Positions 1 through 7,209 of a stretch of 64,000 nt of DNA are shown in pieces. The stretch is from Desulfoferrobacter suflitae (GTDB lineage Bacteria > Desulfobacterota > Syntrophobacteria > Syntrophobacterales > Syntrophobacteraceae): assembly GCF_022603395.1 (NCBI RefSeq), contig NZ_JAIBKA010000009.1:1-64000 (forward strand), given 5' to 3'. Within the stretch, counting starts at the first letter, position 1; each line of letters starts with the position of its first letter. The notes beneath the pieces were generated by a model. The model was not told the origin of the DNA and ran no database searches. It worked only from the letters and a program-made list of their open reading frames with translations. The translations under genes and the position numbers were made by a program.

Positions 1-329
1 CCCTTCCGGAGACTAGCCCTCTTTCTGGAGGGGGGACATCTATATCCGCTGCAGAGCCGGTTAAAATGTTCCCTTCCATACGGTGGGGTCAAATATTGCC
101 CCGATTCTCAGAAAAGACTGCATTTCGAAGCATCGTTTTACATCCCACGCAGTTGAACACTTTCCGGCCATCCCCATAAAATCGAAACCACGTTCTTTGA
201 AAACCATATTTAGTTAATTTGCGTTCGCTGTTCGTTCCCGGGTTACGCACCGGGATGTCCGCGTGAGGGCATACCAGGCTGCAGCGAAATGAACACATCC
301 CTGAAGGGGGAGGAATGGATCAAGCCTCA
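1..329. other. Stretch upstream of the first gene; no gene recognised
   Basis: No convincing gene is seen. A minus-strand ORF at 89-298 has no recognisable family. A 6-bp hairpin (TCCCGG/CCGGGA) lies near 235-255. Near position 15 there is a pyrimidine run followed by GGAGGG, which resembles the leaders of the genes that follow and suggests the leader series continues to the left. Confidence 0.35.
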
Positions 330-395
330 TTACCCCCTCCGGGGGATTCGTGCGGCCTTCCGTTCCTCGTCCTTCCCAAAAGAAGGAGGAAGAGG
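330..395 (+). promoter_or_regulatory. Structured leader A with Shine-Dalgarno-pairing hairpin
   Basis: A GC hairpin (CCCCC 333-337, GGGGG 341-345) is followed by TCCTTC (370-375) pairing perfectly with GAAGGA (382-387) across a 6-nt loop. The 3' arm overlaps the Shine-Dalgarno of the ATG at 396. Only the pairing is seen; regulation is inferred. Confidence 0.45.
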
Positions 396-542
396 ATGCA
401 GGATTTCGTTGAGCTCTTGCGAGTCGCGGTTGAGCAAACCTGCGGCGATGTGACGAAGGAGTTCAGGGTCGTGGATGACCTGAGCGAAATGCAAAATGAC
501 TTTTTCCAGGAATGGGAGGCTTATTGTGAGAAATGGCAATGA
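396..542 (+). CDS. Small hypothetical protein, 48 aa
   Basis: The family is not recognised. The protein is acidic and predicted helical, without a membrane segment. The start at 396 is chosen because AAGGAGGA lies 5 nt upstream; a longer in-frame ORF from 315 would run through the leader hairpins. The 3' end overlaps the next small gene by 17 nt, which suggests coupled translation. It opens a run of small genes ahead of the AAA+/VWA cluster and shares their leader design, so it is probably island cargo. Confidence 0.45.
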   Translation: MQDFVELLRVAVEQTCGDVTKEFRVVDDLSEMQNDFFQEWEAYCEKWQ

Positions 543-756
543 TGCCTTGAAGGTTGTCATCGTCCGAGGCGATAGTGGACAGATCGAGCGGGTTTTATCA
601 AATGCCGATCTGGATGTAATTCTCATCGATCTTGATGTTGAGGGCGCCGACGATGATGAGATCCAGGAACTCAACGGGAGAGAGGTCTTTGTTCGCTATC
701 CCGAGAGTGAGTTGAACGTGGATCTGGTTGAAAAAGTGTTCAACTGCTGCAGTTGA
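526..756 (+). CDS. Small acidic hypothetical protein, 76 aa
   Basis: The family is not recognised. The GTG at 526 is chosen over an ATG at 496 because GGAGG lies 5 nt before it. The protein reads as short beta strands with very acidic loops around residues 30-50 and ends in two cysteines. It overlaps the preceding 48-aa ORF by 17 nt and, unlike the other genes here, has no separate leader, as expected for a translationally coupled partner. Function is unknown. Confidence 0.5.
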   Translation: MRNGNDALKVVIVRGDSGQIERVLSNADLDVILIDLDVEGADDDEIQELNGREVFVRYPESELNVDLVEKVFNCCS

Positions 757-854
757 TGGATCTGCAGACAAGGAAACTCCCCGGTGGGGAGCGAAACGTC
801 CCCGGTGGTGGAGGGATTGCGTCTTCCTCTCTGCCAAAAAGAAGAAGGAGACGC
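757..854 (+). promoter_or_regulatory. Structured leader B with Shine-Dalgarno-pairing hairpin
   Basis: A perfect 6-bp hairpin (CTCCCC 777-782, GGGGAG 786-791) is followed by GCGTCTTC (819-826), which can pair with GGAGACGC (847-854) with one G-T wobble. The 3' arm contains the GGAG of the ATG at 855. The order matches leader A: GC hairpin, then sequestering hairpin. Confidence 0.45.
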
Positions 855-1094
855 ATGCAGCAAATATCAATTGATTTGGCCACGGTTAAGATCATTGAAG
901 TCCGAAAACCGTTTGGCAGGATCACGATGTGGGAAAGAAGAAACCACCATTGGTATTGCCGGTCGGCCAGATGGATCATTTCCTGCGAGTCTTTAGCCAG
1001 ATGCATTCACAGCTATCTTAGCTGGGGATGTTCCATCAAGATTGCCGGCGACACCGACCCCAACGTGAGCTGGTTATCGCTGGATTTGTTTTAG
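855..1094 (+). CDS. Small hypothetical protein, 79 aa
   Basis: The family is not recognised. The start at 855 has GAAGGAG 4 nt upstream; the longer in-frame ORF from 753 would translate through leader B. The middle of the protein is rich in Trp, His and Cys. It lies 98 nt after the preceding small ORF and 170 nt before the AAA+ gene, all on one strand. No function can be assigned. Confidence 0.4.
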   Translation: MQQISIDLATVKIIEVRKPFGRITMWERRNHHWYCRSARWIISCESLARCIHSYLSWGCSIKIAGDTDPNVSWLSLDLF

Positions 1095-1199
1095 GTTTGT
1101 GGCTCACCGATGCCATACTTTCGCAATGTCAGTAAAATAAAGCTGCCAGGGCGGTAACCGCCTGCAGCTAACTACGACAACTTTCTTCCAATCCTACCC

Positions 1200-1264
1200 G
1201 AGGGGATGAATCACATTCCCCAGGGGGAGGTGTGGGTTCATCCCCTCAAACAAGAGGAGAACCC
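1200..1264 (+). promoter_or_regulatory. Structured leader C with two mutually exclusive folds
   Basis: A perfect 11-bp inverted repeat (1200-1210 with 1237-1247) encloses a small GC hairpin (TCCC 1217-1220, GGGA 1225-1228). CCTC at 1244-1247 can instead pair with GAGG at 1254-1257, which is part of the Shine-Dalgarno of the ATG at 1265. Both pairings use the same CCTC, so they exclude each other. Confidence 0.5.
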
Positions 1265-2206
1265 ATGGAAAAGAAAGAGTACCCAATCGCGGCGACCTTC
1301 GGCGTTGCCGCTCCCGCTAATCTCACCATTCAGGGCTTTGCATCGCCAAGCCTGTTCACACCGGACCTGGACCCAAACTACGAGTTCAGGACAGACATCC
1401 TGTCGGATGTCCTCGCCTGGATCAAGATGGGCGAAGGGGAAGGTCTTTTGCTAACCGGCCCAACCGGGTCGGGAAAATCATCGATTATCTGCCAGGTGGC
1501 TGCCCGCTTGAACCTCCCGGTTCAACGCGTAACAGCACACGGTCGTCTTGAAATCCCCGAGCTCGTCGGCCATTACGCAGCGGTAAACGGCAATACGGAG
1601 TTTCAGTACGGACCACTCGCCATTGCTATGAAAGAGGGACAAATCTTTCTCCTTGACGAGTTGGATCTCCTGGACCCTGCCAACACAGGAGGCCTTAACG
1701 GAATCGCCGAAGGAACGCCGCTTGTCATTCCCGAAAAAGGGGGTGAGATCATCAGACGCCACCCCGATTTTCGCTTCGTGGTAACCGGCAACACCAAAGG
1801 TACCGGTGATATCACCGGGAACTATCAGGGTACCATGAAACAGAATATCTCATTCATGGACCGCTTCTGGATCGTACACGTTGATTATCCGGAAAGAAAC
1901 GACGAGATAGGCATCCTGAAATCATGTGTACCTCACGTTCCCGATGGAATGCATGAAAAATTTGTGGATACGGCAAACGAAATAAGAGCTCTGTTCACAA
2001 ACGGTTCTTACGAGACCACAGTGGACGTCACAATGTCTTCCAGGACGCTCATTAGATGGGCAAACATGTCCGTCTTTTACCAAGGTGTGGCCAAGAAGGG
2101 GAAGAACCCCCTCCTGCATGCCTTGGATCGGGCTCTGCTGTTTCGAAGCAACGAAACAAGTCGCCAGGCAATCCAGGGGATTGTTCAGCGGGTCTTCGGT
2201 TTCTAG
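1265..2206 (+). CDS. CobS/MoxR-like AAA+ ATPase, 313 aa
   Basis: This is an AAA+ ATPase of the CobS/MoxR/dynein-like clade. Walker A is GPTGSGKS (65-72), Walker B is FLLDEL (128-133), the sensor-1 Asn lies in GNT (175-177) and the likely arginine finger is Arg200. The start at 1265 is set by GAGGAGA upstream; an in-frame GTG at 1232 lies inside the leader stem. It is followed by DUF3150 and CobT-like VWA genes, so it probably remodels a target together with the VWA partner. Cobalt insertion is unlikely, because no cobN or other corrin-synthesis gene is nearby and the genes lie on a mobile element. Confidence 0.85.
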   Translation: MEKKEYPIAATFGVAAPANLTIQGFASPSLFTPDLDPNYEFRTDILSDVLAWIKMGEGEGLLLTGPTGSGKSSIICQVAARLNLPVQRVTAHGRLEIPELVGHYAAVNGNTEFQYGPLAIAMKEGQIFLLDELDLLDPANTGGLNGIAEGTPLVIPEKGGEIIRRHPDFRFVVTGNTKGTGDITGNYQGTMKQNISFMDRFWIVHVDYPERNDEIGILKSCVPHVPDGMHEKFVDTANEIRALFTNGSYETTVDVTMSSRTLIRWANMSVFYQGVAKKGKNPLLHALDRALLFRSNETSRQAIQGIVQRVFGF

Positions 2207-2273
2207 CACAACCACCCAACTGAAAGGGCAAAAGACATCGCTTTCGCTCTTTGAAAAAGAAGGAGAATGTTCG
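2207..2273 (+). promoter_or_regulatory. Structured leader D, weaker hairpin
   Basis: CTTTC (2241-2245) can pair with GAAGG (2259-2263) using one G-T wobble and a 13-nt loop. The 3' arm lies in the Shine-Dalgarno of the ATG at 2274. This is the weakest pairing of the series. Confidence 0.3.
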
Positions 2274-3341
2274 ATGAAGACACTCGACAGAATCATCTGC
2301 ATTGGCCTGGACGTTTCAATCTGGTCCGGAAGAAAAAAGCTGGCTATCGAGGACACCGGAGTGAATGACCCCAGTGAGCTCCCTCCAGCTGAAATAGTAT
2401 CCTTGGGGAACAAGAAGGTCGTCAATCCCGAGGATTTAAGAATTTTCCATACCCTCAAAAAACGAGCGGAACGACACCTCGATGATACGGGACTTCGGTT
2501 CTTGGGCGGATGGGGAATTCCCGATGAGAAATTTGACGAGGCGGCGATCATCCTGGACGGACTCAAAGCGGAGTTCCAGAAAGAGGCGGATGCCTTTGAG
2601 AGTCGTTTCGATACAGCTGTGCAGTCATGGGCGGAACAGCACCCGGCGTGGGCACACATTATTCTCGATGCTCAAGAATCGAGAGAGAAGGTCAGGAGTA
2701 AATTCCGGTTCTCGTGGATCCCATATCGTGTTTCCGGAGTGCGTGATTCAGAACCCATAAAGGATAGCGACAACGCAGCTATGGATAAAGGAGAGCAGGA
2801 AGGCGAACCCGAACCTCTCATCGAGGAGCTCCAGAACTTGGGCAACCGGTTGTTTACTGAAATCGCTGACAGTGCGCAGGGTGCGTGGGAAAAAACCTTT
2901 CAAGGAAGAGACAGCGTTACCCGGCGAGCTTTATCCCCGATCAAGAAGATGTTGGAAAAGCTTAAGGGATTGGCGTTTGTCGATCCTAAGGTTGTACCCA
3001 TTTGCGAGTGCATTACCAGCGTCTTGAACGGTCTGCCCAAAACGGGAAAGATCGAGGGCCGCGACCTCATGGCCCTTCATGGATTGTTGTTCATCTTGTC
3101 CGATTCAGAAAAGATGGCGGCTCACGGCCAGGCTATTCTCGATGGGGGCGACCCTAACGAGTTGGTTTGGGTGGAAGTCCCGAGCCTGGAGGAACAGATA
3201 CTTGTGTCTGATGTTGACGAGGAAGTTCGGGAAGAATTTGACCATGACGAGTCAATCGACACAGTTCCCCTCATCTCCTCTTTTGAAATGCCGCCGCCAG
3301 TGAGACCGGAGCCGGTACAGCCTGCTGAATGGTTTTTCTAA
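2274..3341 (+). CDS. DUF3150 family protein, 355 aa
   Basis: The N-terminus (LDRIICIGLDVSIWSGRKKL) is the hallmark opening of DUF3150 proteins, which are usually encoded between a CobS-like ATPase and a CobT-like VWA protein on plasmids and integrative elements. The protein is largely helical and soluble, with an acidic linker around residues 160-180 and an acidic C-terminal tail. AAGGAGA precedes the ATG at 2274; a longer ORF from 2085 only overlaps the ATPase gene. The biochemical role is unknown; a bridging or substrate-recognition subunit between the flanking proteins is an inference from synteny. Confidence 0.75.
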   Translation: MKTLDRIICIGLDVSIWSGRKKLAIEDTGVNDPSELPPAEIVSLGNKKVVNPEDLRIFHTLKKRAERHLDDTGLRFLGGWGIPDEKFDEAAIILDGLKAEFQKEADAFESRFDTAVQSWAEQHPAWAHIILDAQESREKVRSKFRFSWIPYRVSGVRDSEPIKDSDNAAMDKGEQEGEPEPLIEELQNLGNRLFTEIADSAQGAWEKTFQGRDSVTRRALSPIKKMLEKLKGLAFVDPKVVPICECITSVLNGLPKTGKIEGRDLMALHGLLFILSDSEKMAAHGQAILDGGDPNELVWVEVPSLEEQILVSDVDEEVREEFDHDESIDTVPLISSFEMPPPVRPEPVQPAEWFF

Positions 3342-3416
3342 CCAACCCCAAGCTAGTGGGTGGGAACAGCCACGAAGGTTGTCTCCTGCCTGCAAGCAAA
3401 GCAAAAGGAGATGTAC
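3342..3416 (+). promoter_or_regulatory. Structured leader E with Shine-Dalgarno-pairing hairpin
   Basis: TCTCCT (3382-3387) is perfectly complementary to AGGAGA (3406-3411) across an 18-nt loop. The 3' arm is the Shine-Dalgarno of the VWA gene and includes the first base of an alternative ATG at 3411. Confidence 0.45.
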
Positions 3417-5120
3417 ATGACACAGGGAGCACTCCCAATCATTGCGGCCGCTCTTGGCCGTCATTACGGAGTCCGTGTGGTCGTTGGCGACAACGAAAAA
3501 CCACGGACTGACGGGAAGGTGATCTACCTCCCCACACTTGACGACAGCCCGGAATCCGCGATCCTTGCAAGCGGTTTCATTGACCATGAGGCCTCCCACG
3601 TTCGCCTGACAGATTTTAGTCTTCAATTCGGATCAGCTTTGGAGCAATCGATCTGGAACAGTATCGAAGATGTGCGTTGCGAACGGGAACTGGGAGAGAT
3701 CTATCCTGGATCTGCAAAGAACCTCGACCGGCTCGTCACTCAGTTGGTCAAGCAGAGACTGCTGTCCGACCCAGGGGAGCTCGCCACGTCCCCGGGGGCT
3801 GCCCTGGACATGTGGACTCTCTACATGTTGAGGGCGGTAGTATTGAACCAGGAAGCTCTTAATGGATATGCGAGGACCGCGAAATCTGGGGTTCGCCATG
3901 TATTCGGTGACGCGCTGACCGTTGCGGCTGAACAGATGCTGTTGGAGAAAGTACCAAAAGCGAAGTCATCAAAAGAATGCCGGAGCATAGCTCGGGAGTT
4001 GTTGACACTCATGGGTGGAGATGGACGTCCGAACCAGACTCCACCGGAACAACCCAAAAGAGCACCAGAGAAGGGCTCAAACCAAGACAAAGGCTCAGGT
4101 ACCATGGGAAAACAAGGAGACAAATCGTCTCCTTCAAGCGGAAGCCTTCCTTCATCACAGGGGAACCAGAGCGGTACAAACGGGACAAAATCGTCCCAAG
4201 TCAGCAAAGCACAATTGGAGAAAACGAATTCTGAAGAACTTTTAAAGGGCCTTGGCGAAATACTGCAGGCCGCTGTCGCAAAACATTCCACCTCGGTAAA
4301 TCAGGCAAACGCATCTTTCGACCCTGGATGGGAAAACGGCGGTGGCGGTGCCGGGGGGCAAAACGCAGTTCTTACAACCGGACAGACCACGCTCGATATG
4401 GGGAGAGTCAGGAAAGTTGCCGATACAATTCGCGCGAAAGTCCTGGCAATGTTACAGGCAAGTGCAAATCGACGGATATACGCTAGACGTTTTGGACTGC
4501 GATTGGAACGTCATAGTCTGTCGCGGATACTCGTTGGCGATCCACGAATCTTCGTTGGCAAGAGCCAGACGCGTTCTTTCGATACGGCAGTACATGTATT
4601 GATGGATCGGTCCGGCAGTATGAAACATAAAATGAATCCCCTTTGCGAAAGTGCTCTTGCAATAGCGACAGCACTTTACGGTGCGAAGGGCGTGAGCTTG
4701 GGCGTCAGTGTTTTTCCTGCAGCATGCCGTGATGAAGCAAACTTGATAGTTCCCCACAATAGTCCGGTAAAGCCCGATGCTTTTACCATAGGGGCGACTG
4801 GAGGTACTCCTTTGACCGAAGCCCTGTGGTATGTCATCCGGAACTTCATTCGGCTTCCCCAGAAAAGGAAGATCATTATTGTCGTTACCGATGGAGGTCC
4901 GAACAAGCCTGAAACAGCTCGGCAAATGGCGTCTCTTGCGCGCAATGTCGGGTTCGAAACATATGGGATTGGAATCGCGACAGCGGGGATGGAGCAAGAG
5001 ATCCTTAAGATGAAGATCCACATGGATGAACTCTTCACCCCGAAAAATGCTTCGGTCATCACAAACATCTACGGCGTAACAGACGCCATGATGTCCGTCA
5101 TCGAGAAGACGTTTCTATAG
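3417..5120 (+). CDS. CobT-like VWA protein with N-terminal HExxH motif, 567 aa
   Basis: The C-terminal third is a von Willebrand A domain with the MIDAS motif DRSGS (Asp397, Ser399, Ser401) and a TDGG element (Asp492). The N-terminal ~170 residues contain HEASH (57-61) followed by EDxRxE (84-89), which resembles a gluzincin-type zinc site. A low-complexity Ser/Gly/Lys/Gln-rich linker spans about 200-280. The start at 3417 lies 6 nt after AAAAGGAG; the ATG at 3411 is too close to it. Metal-dependent adhesion through the VWA domain is family knowledge; peptidase activity is a guess from the motif. It closes the ATPase/DUF3150/VWA set. Confidence 0.8.
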   Translation: MTQGALPIIAAALGRHYGVRVVVGDNEKPRTDGKVIYLPTLDDSPESAILASGFIDHEASHVRLTDFSLQFGSALEQSIWNSIEDVRCERELGEIYPGSAKNLDRLVTQLVKQRLLSDPGELATSPGAALDMWTLYMLRAVVLNQEALNGYARTAKSGVRHVFGDALTVAAEQMLLEKVPKAKSSKECRSIARELLTLMGGDGRPNQTPPEQPKRAPEKGSNQDKGSGTMGKQGDKSSPSSGSLPSSQGNQSGTNGTKSSQVSKAQLEKTNSEELLKGLGEILQAAVAKHSTSVNQANASFDPGWENGGGGAGGQNAVLTTGQTTLDMGRVRKVADTIRAKVLAMLQASANRRIYARRFGLRLERHSLSRILVGDPRIFVGKSQTRSFDTAVHVLMDRSGSMKHKMNPLCESALAIATALYGAKGVSLGVSVFPAACRDEANLIVPHNSPVKPDAFTIGATGGTPLTEALWYVIRNFIRLPQKRKIIIVVTDGGPNKPETARQMASLARNVGFETYGIGIATAGMEQEILKMKIHMDELFTPKNASVITNIYGVTDAMMSVIEKTFL

Positions 5121-5142
5121 ACGATGAAGTATCCTCGACCAC

Positions 5143-5189
5143 GTCAGAGGGAATATGCTTTTTCTCTCTGACTCCACAGAAGGAGTGAG
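5143..5189 (+). promoter_or_regulatory. Structured leader F with Shine-Dalgarno-pairing hairpin
   Basis: A 7-bp inverted repeat (5143-5149 with 5166-5172) could end transcription of the VWA gene or act as a leader stem. ACTCC (5171-5175) pairs perfectly with GGAGT (5182-5186) across 6 nt, covering the Shine-Dalgarno of the GTG at 5190. The two stems share bases 5171-5172. Confidence 0.4.
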
Positions 5190-5357
5190 GTGCATACAAA
5201 AATCCGAGAAGGGATTCCCGTGGCATCAATGATAACATACATGGGCACCTGTCGCTTCGGAAGGTACTATTTGAGCATGTTGAGAAAATCTATTGTACTG
5301 CACGGGGTAATTGAGCTGATCCGAATGATCAGTCGCTTCCTATCTGGAAATAACTGA
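5190..5357 (+). CDS. Putative small basic protein, 55 aa
   Basis: From the GTG at 5190 a 55-codon frame runs to a TGA at 5355. AGGAG (5181-5185) lies 4 nt upstream, preceded by the same kind of sequestering hairpin as the upstream genes. The product is basic, with a hydrophobic-amphipathic C-terminal half (around 31-50) and no recognised domain. It could be a fourth member of the cluster or the remnant of a longer gene. Confidence 0.35.
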   Translation: MHTKIREGIPVASMITYMGTCRFGRYYLSMLRKSIVLHGVIELIRMISRFLSGNN

Positions 5358-5399
5358 TGGTAACAAAGAGGGTAAGGCATACTTTACTTTCAATTTATG

Positions 5400-5420
5400 T
5401 TGCACTAATATTTAGTGCAA
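5400..5420. promoter_or_regulatory. Palindromic operator of the toxin-antitoxin operon
   Basis: A perfect 9-bp inverted repeat, TTGCACTAA and TTAGTGCAA with a 3-nt spacer, ends 10 nt before the toxin start. HigA-type antitoxins repress their own promoters through such palindromes; binding here is inferred. Confidence 0.65.
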
Positions 5421-5430
5421 GGAGTCAGGC

Positions 5431-5709
5431 ATGGCTTGGCGTTCCAGACTGACAAAGAAGGCAGAGAAACAGGCTGCCAAGCTGCCTAAAACGATAAGAG
5501 AGCTGCTGTTTCAGCTGCTCCGCGAAGTTGAATTGTCGGGTCCTGTACGCGGAAACTGGCCGAATTATTCAAAGCTCGGCGAGGGCAGGCATCACTGCCA
5601 CCTCAAAAAAGGCAGGCCTACTTACGTTGCTGTGTGGGTGGAGCGCGAAGACGAAATTAGACTTGTGGAGGTAATATATGCGGGCACACACGAAAACGCG
5701 CCATACTGA
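5431..5709 (+). CDS. RelE/HigB-type toxin, 92 aa
   Basis: This is a small basic protein of the RelE/ParE superfamily, HigB-like in length and gene order. It begins with a Lys/Arg-rich helix, and the strand-rich second half ends in LVEVIYAGTHENAPY. Family members cleave mRNA on the ribosome. AAGGAG lies 9 nt before the ATG at 5431, and the toxin stop overlaps the antitoxin start by 32 nt. Toxin-first order with an XRE antitoxin is the higBA arrangement. Exact catalytic residues cannot be assigned from sequence alone. Confidence 0.75.
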   Translation: MAWRSRLTKKAEKQAAKLPKTIRELLFQLLREVELSGPVRGNWPNYSKLGEGRHHCHLKKGRPTYVAVWVEREDEIRLVEVIYAGTHENAPY

Positions 5710-6031
5710 AACATCGGATATGGTGAGGTTCATCGGCCCACCTGATAAAATACGGGAGGTAAGAAAGTTTGCAGCTTCGTTGGGCCTTGCCGACATTGAG
5801 GATACTATTGACTATCGCGATGCCTTTCCCGAGTTTGCCGGGAAGGAACAACAGATAGCTGTCAGAGCATACCGCGTGCGTGAGGGTCTCACCCAGGAAC
5901 AGCTTGCCAAACTTACCGGTATTCCCCGTCGCCATATTTCTGATATGGAGAATGGCCGCCGTCCCATCGGTAAAGAAAATGCCAGAAAGCTGGCACAAGC
6001 TCTGAATACCGATTATAGGATGCTGTTATAG
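5678..6031 (+). CDS. XRE-family antitoxin (HigA-like), 117 aa
   Basis: The C-terminal half (about 62-116) is a Cro/CI-type helix-turn-helix with the characteristic LTQEQLAKLTGIPRRHISDM pattern. The N-terminal half probably wraps the toxin. GGAGGT lies 5 nt before the ATG at 5678, inside the toxin gene, so translation is likely coupled. The palindrome at 5400-5420 is the likely operator and a strong hairpin terminator follows the gene. Confidence 0.8.
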   Translation: MRAHTKTRHTETSDMVRFIGPPDKIREVRKFAASLGLADIEDTIDYRDAFPEFAGKEQQIAVRAYRVREGLTQEQLAKLTGIPRRHISDMENGRRPIGKENARKLAQALNTDYRMLL

Positions 6032-6060
6032 GGTCTTGAACAGAATCAGACACGCAGAGA

Positions 6061-6095
6061 GGGGAAGGTGGTCACACCTTCCCCTTTCTTTGTTC
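6061..6095 (+). terminator. Rho-independent terminator after higBA
   Basis: A perfect 10-bp stem (GGGGAAGGTG with CACCTTCCCC) and a 4-nt loop are followed by a T-rich tract. Confidence 0.85.
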
Positions 6096-6837
6096 TCGGC
6101 AAGCTTTGTTACGCATGCGAGCTGAAGTAATTCAGTGCCAGCGGCATGTCAGAAGATGAACTTCGCTTAATCTTCAATGTCTTCTCCTCAAATCTGCCAA
6201 TCACAATGGGGATGCTGCGAACCAAGATGAGAGACGCATGCCACTTTCATACTCATACGTAACTCTGAGCATGTGGCGTTTGGAGCCCAGGTAGACGGTT
6301 ACAAATCTCTCAAATATTCTGTAAACATATCACGGAACACTCCCTCAATTCTTCTTTTTGACTCCAAAGCTTCCATTTCCTGAAACTCGTCAACTGCAAT
6401 CCAGACAGGCTTTGATAAAAAAATGTCACGGTACGCGGTCCGACATTATGAAACATAGAATGAACCGGTTAATAAAGGAGCAGATCAACCGGTCGGTTCA
6501 AAACAACGACCCCTAATGAAGCCGATTTGATACTCGAACTGCAAACCAAGACACCTCCACCAGGCTGTTCCTACAAGATTCGACAGAGGGGCTTACACAA
6601 TCCGGAGGTTTTTCATTTGCAGATGGATGGCCTCAAAATTTGGGAAAAAATGGATTTTGAACCTGTGTTTTCGACACCACGGGTTTGTGATGTTTTTCCG
6701 TTTCGACCTAGAATGTCACCAATTTCAAAAGAAATGAACACAAACATTAACGGGCGTCCATGCTCATAACCTCGGTCGCCTTCAGGCCTTTTAAAGCTGA
6801 GTGATTGGATCTGAAAGCGTCAGCAAGGATAGACAGA
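6096..6837. other. Decayed stretch between TA module and excisionase
   Basis: No intact gene is seen. On the minus strand 6299-6435 encodes an ATPase remnant. Near 6436-6464 the plus strand repeats about 29 bp of the VWA MIDAS region with three differences. The direct/inverted pair GAACCG...CGGTTC lies around 6463-6500. An 80-codon plus-strand ORF at 6527-6769 has no ribosome-binding site or recognisable family and is not called. Confidence 0.5.
6299..6435 (-). pseudogene. C-terminal remnant of an AAA ATPase
   Basis: The minus strand reads KPVWIAVDEFQEMEALESK and then about 20 more residues to a TAA at 6299. The hydrophobic strand followed by DEFQ is a Walker-B-like element of archaeal-type AAA ATPases (ATPase_2), and the SKRRIEGVFR segment after it fits that family. 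The upstream part with Walker A is missing and an in-frame stop appears around 6445. It is a broken relic, and its right edge coincides with the VWA-like repeat. Confidence 0.5.
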
Positions 6838-7119
6838 ATGGAAGAGTACCTCACGACCGACGAACTATGTGATCGAATCAAGTACCGGAAACAAACGGTC
6901 TATAATCTGATTCACAAACGAGTTCTTATCGCAGGAAAACATTTTGTCAAACCGACTCCCAAAAAGATTCTGTTCAAATGGACTGAGATGTTGCGTTGGG
7001 TTGAGAATAAGGGAAGTGTAGAAGATTGCCAGATTCCAAGCAACTCGGAACAAAGCGATGGCTACGTGAACCTTGCCGTCTCTCATGAGAAAAAAATAGC
7101 GAGTCTGATTCGGATCTGA
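6838..7119 (+). CDS. Excisionase/AlpA-like helix-turn-helix protein, 93 aa
   Basis: The N-terminal half (YLTTDELCDRIKYRKQTVYN and following) is a MerR-type winged-helix segment of the excisionase/AlpA group, which recognises element ends or directs recombination. The C-terminal 35 residues are polar. The ATG at 6838 starts at the conserved domain; an ORF from 6805 adds 11 residues without better support. The integrase gene follows 90 nt downstream on the same strand, so recombination directionality factor is the likely role. Confidence 0.6.
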   Translation: MEEYLTTDELCDRIKYRKQTVYNLIHKRVLIAGKHFVKPTPKKILFKWTEMLRWVENKGSVEDCQIPSNSEQSDGYVNLAVSHEKKIASLIRI

Positions 7120-7209
7120 AGTCTTTTCAACTCAAGCACTCATTCTTCTGCTAGAATAATTGGGTGTGAAAATCAGCGGAAGGAGGTGTTGCGATGAGAG
7201 GAGCATAGA

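Noticed and set aside
89-298. Minus-strand 69-codon ORF
   Set aside because: No ribosome-binding site or family; it opposes the direction of the cluster.
1265-5120. Aerobic cobaltochelatase CobS/CobT
   Set aside because: No cobN or other corrin-ring genes are nearby, DUF3150 lies between the two genes, and they sit on an integrative element, so a cobalamin-synthesis role was not assigned.
6527-6769. 80-codon plus-strand ORF
   Set aside because: No ribosome-binding site, no family, low-complexity content; lies in a decayed stretch.
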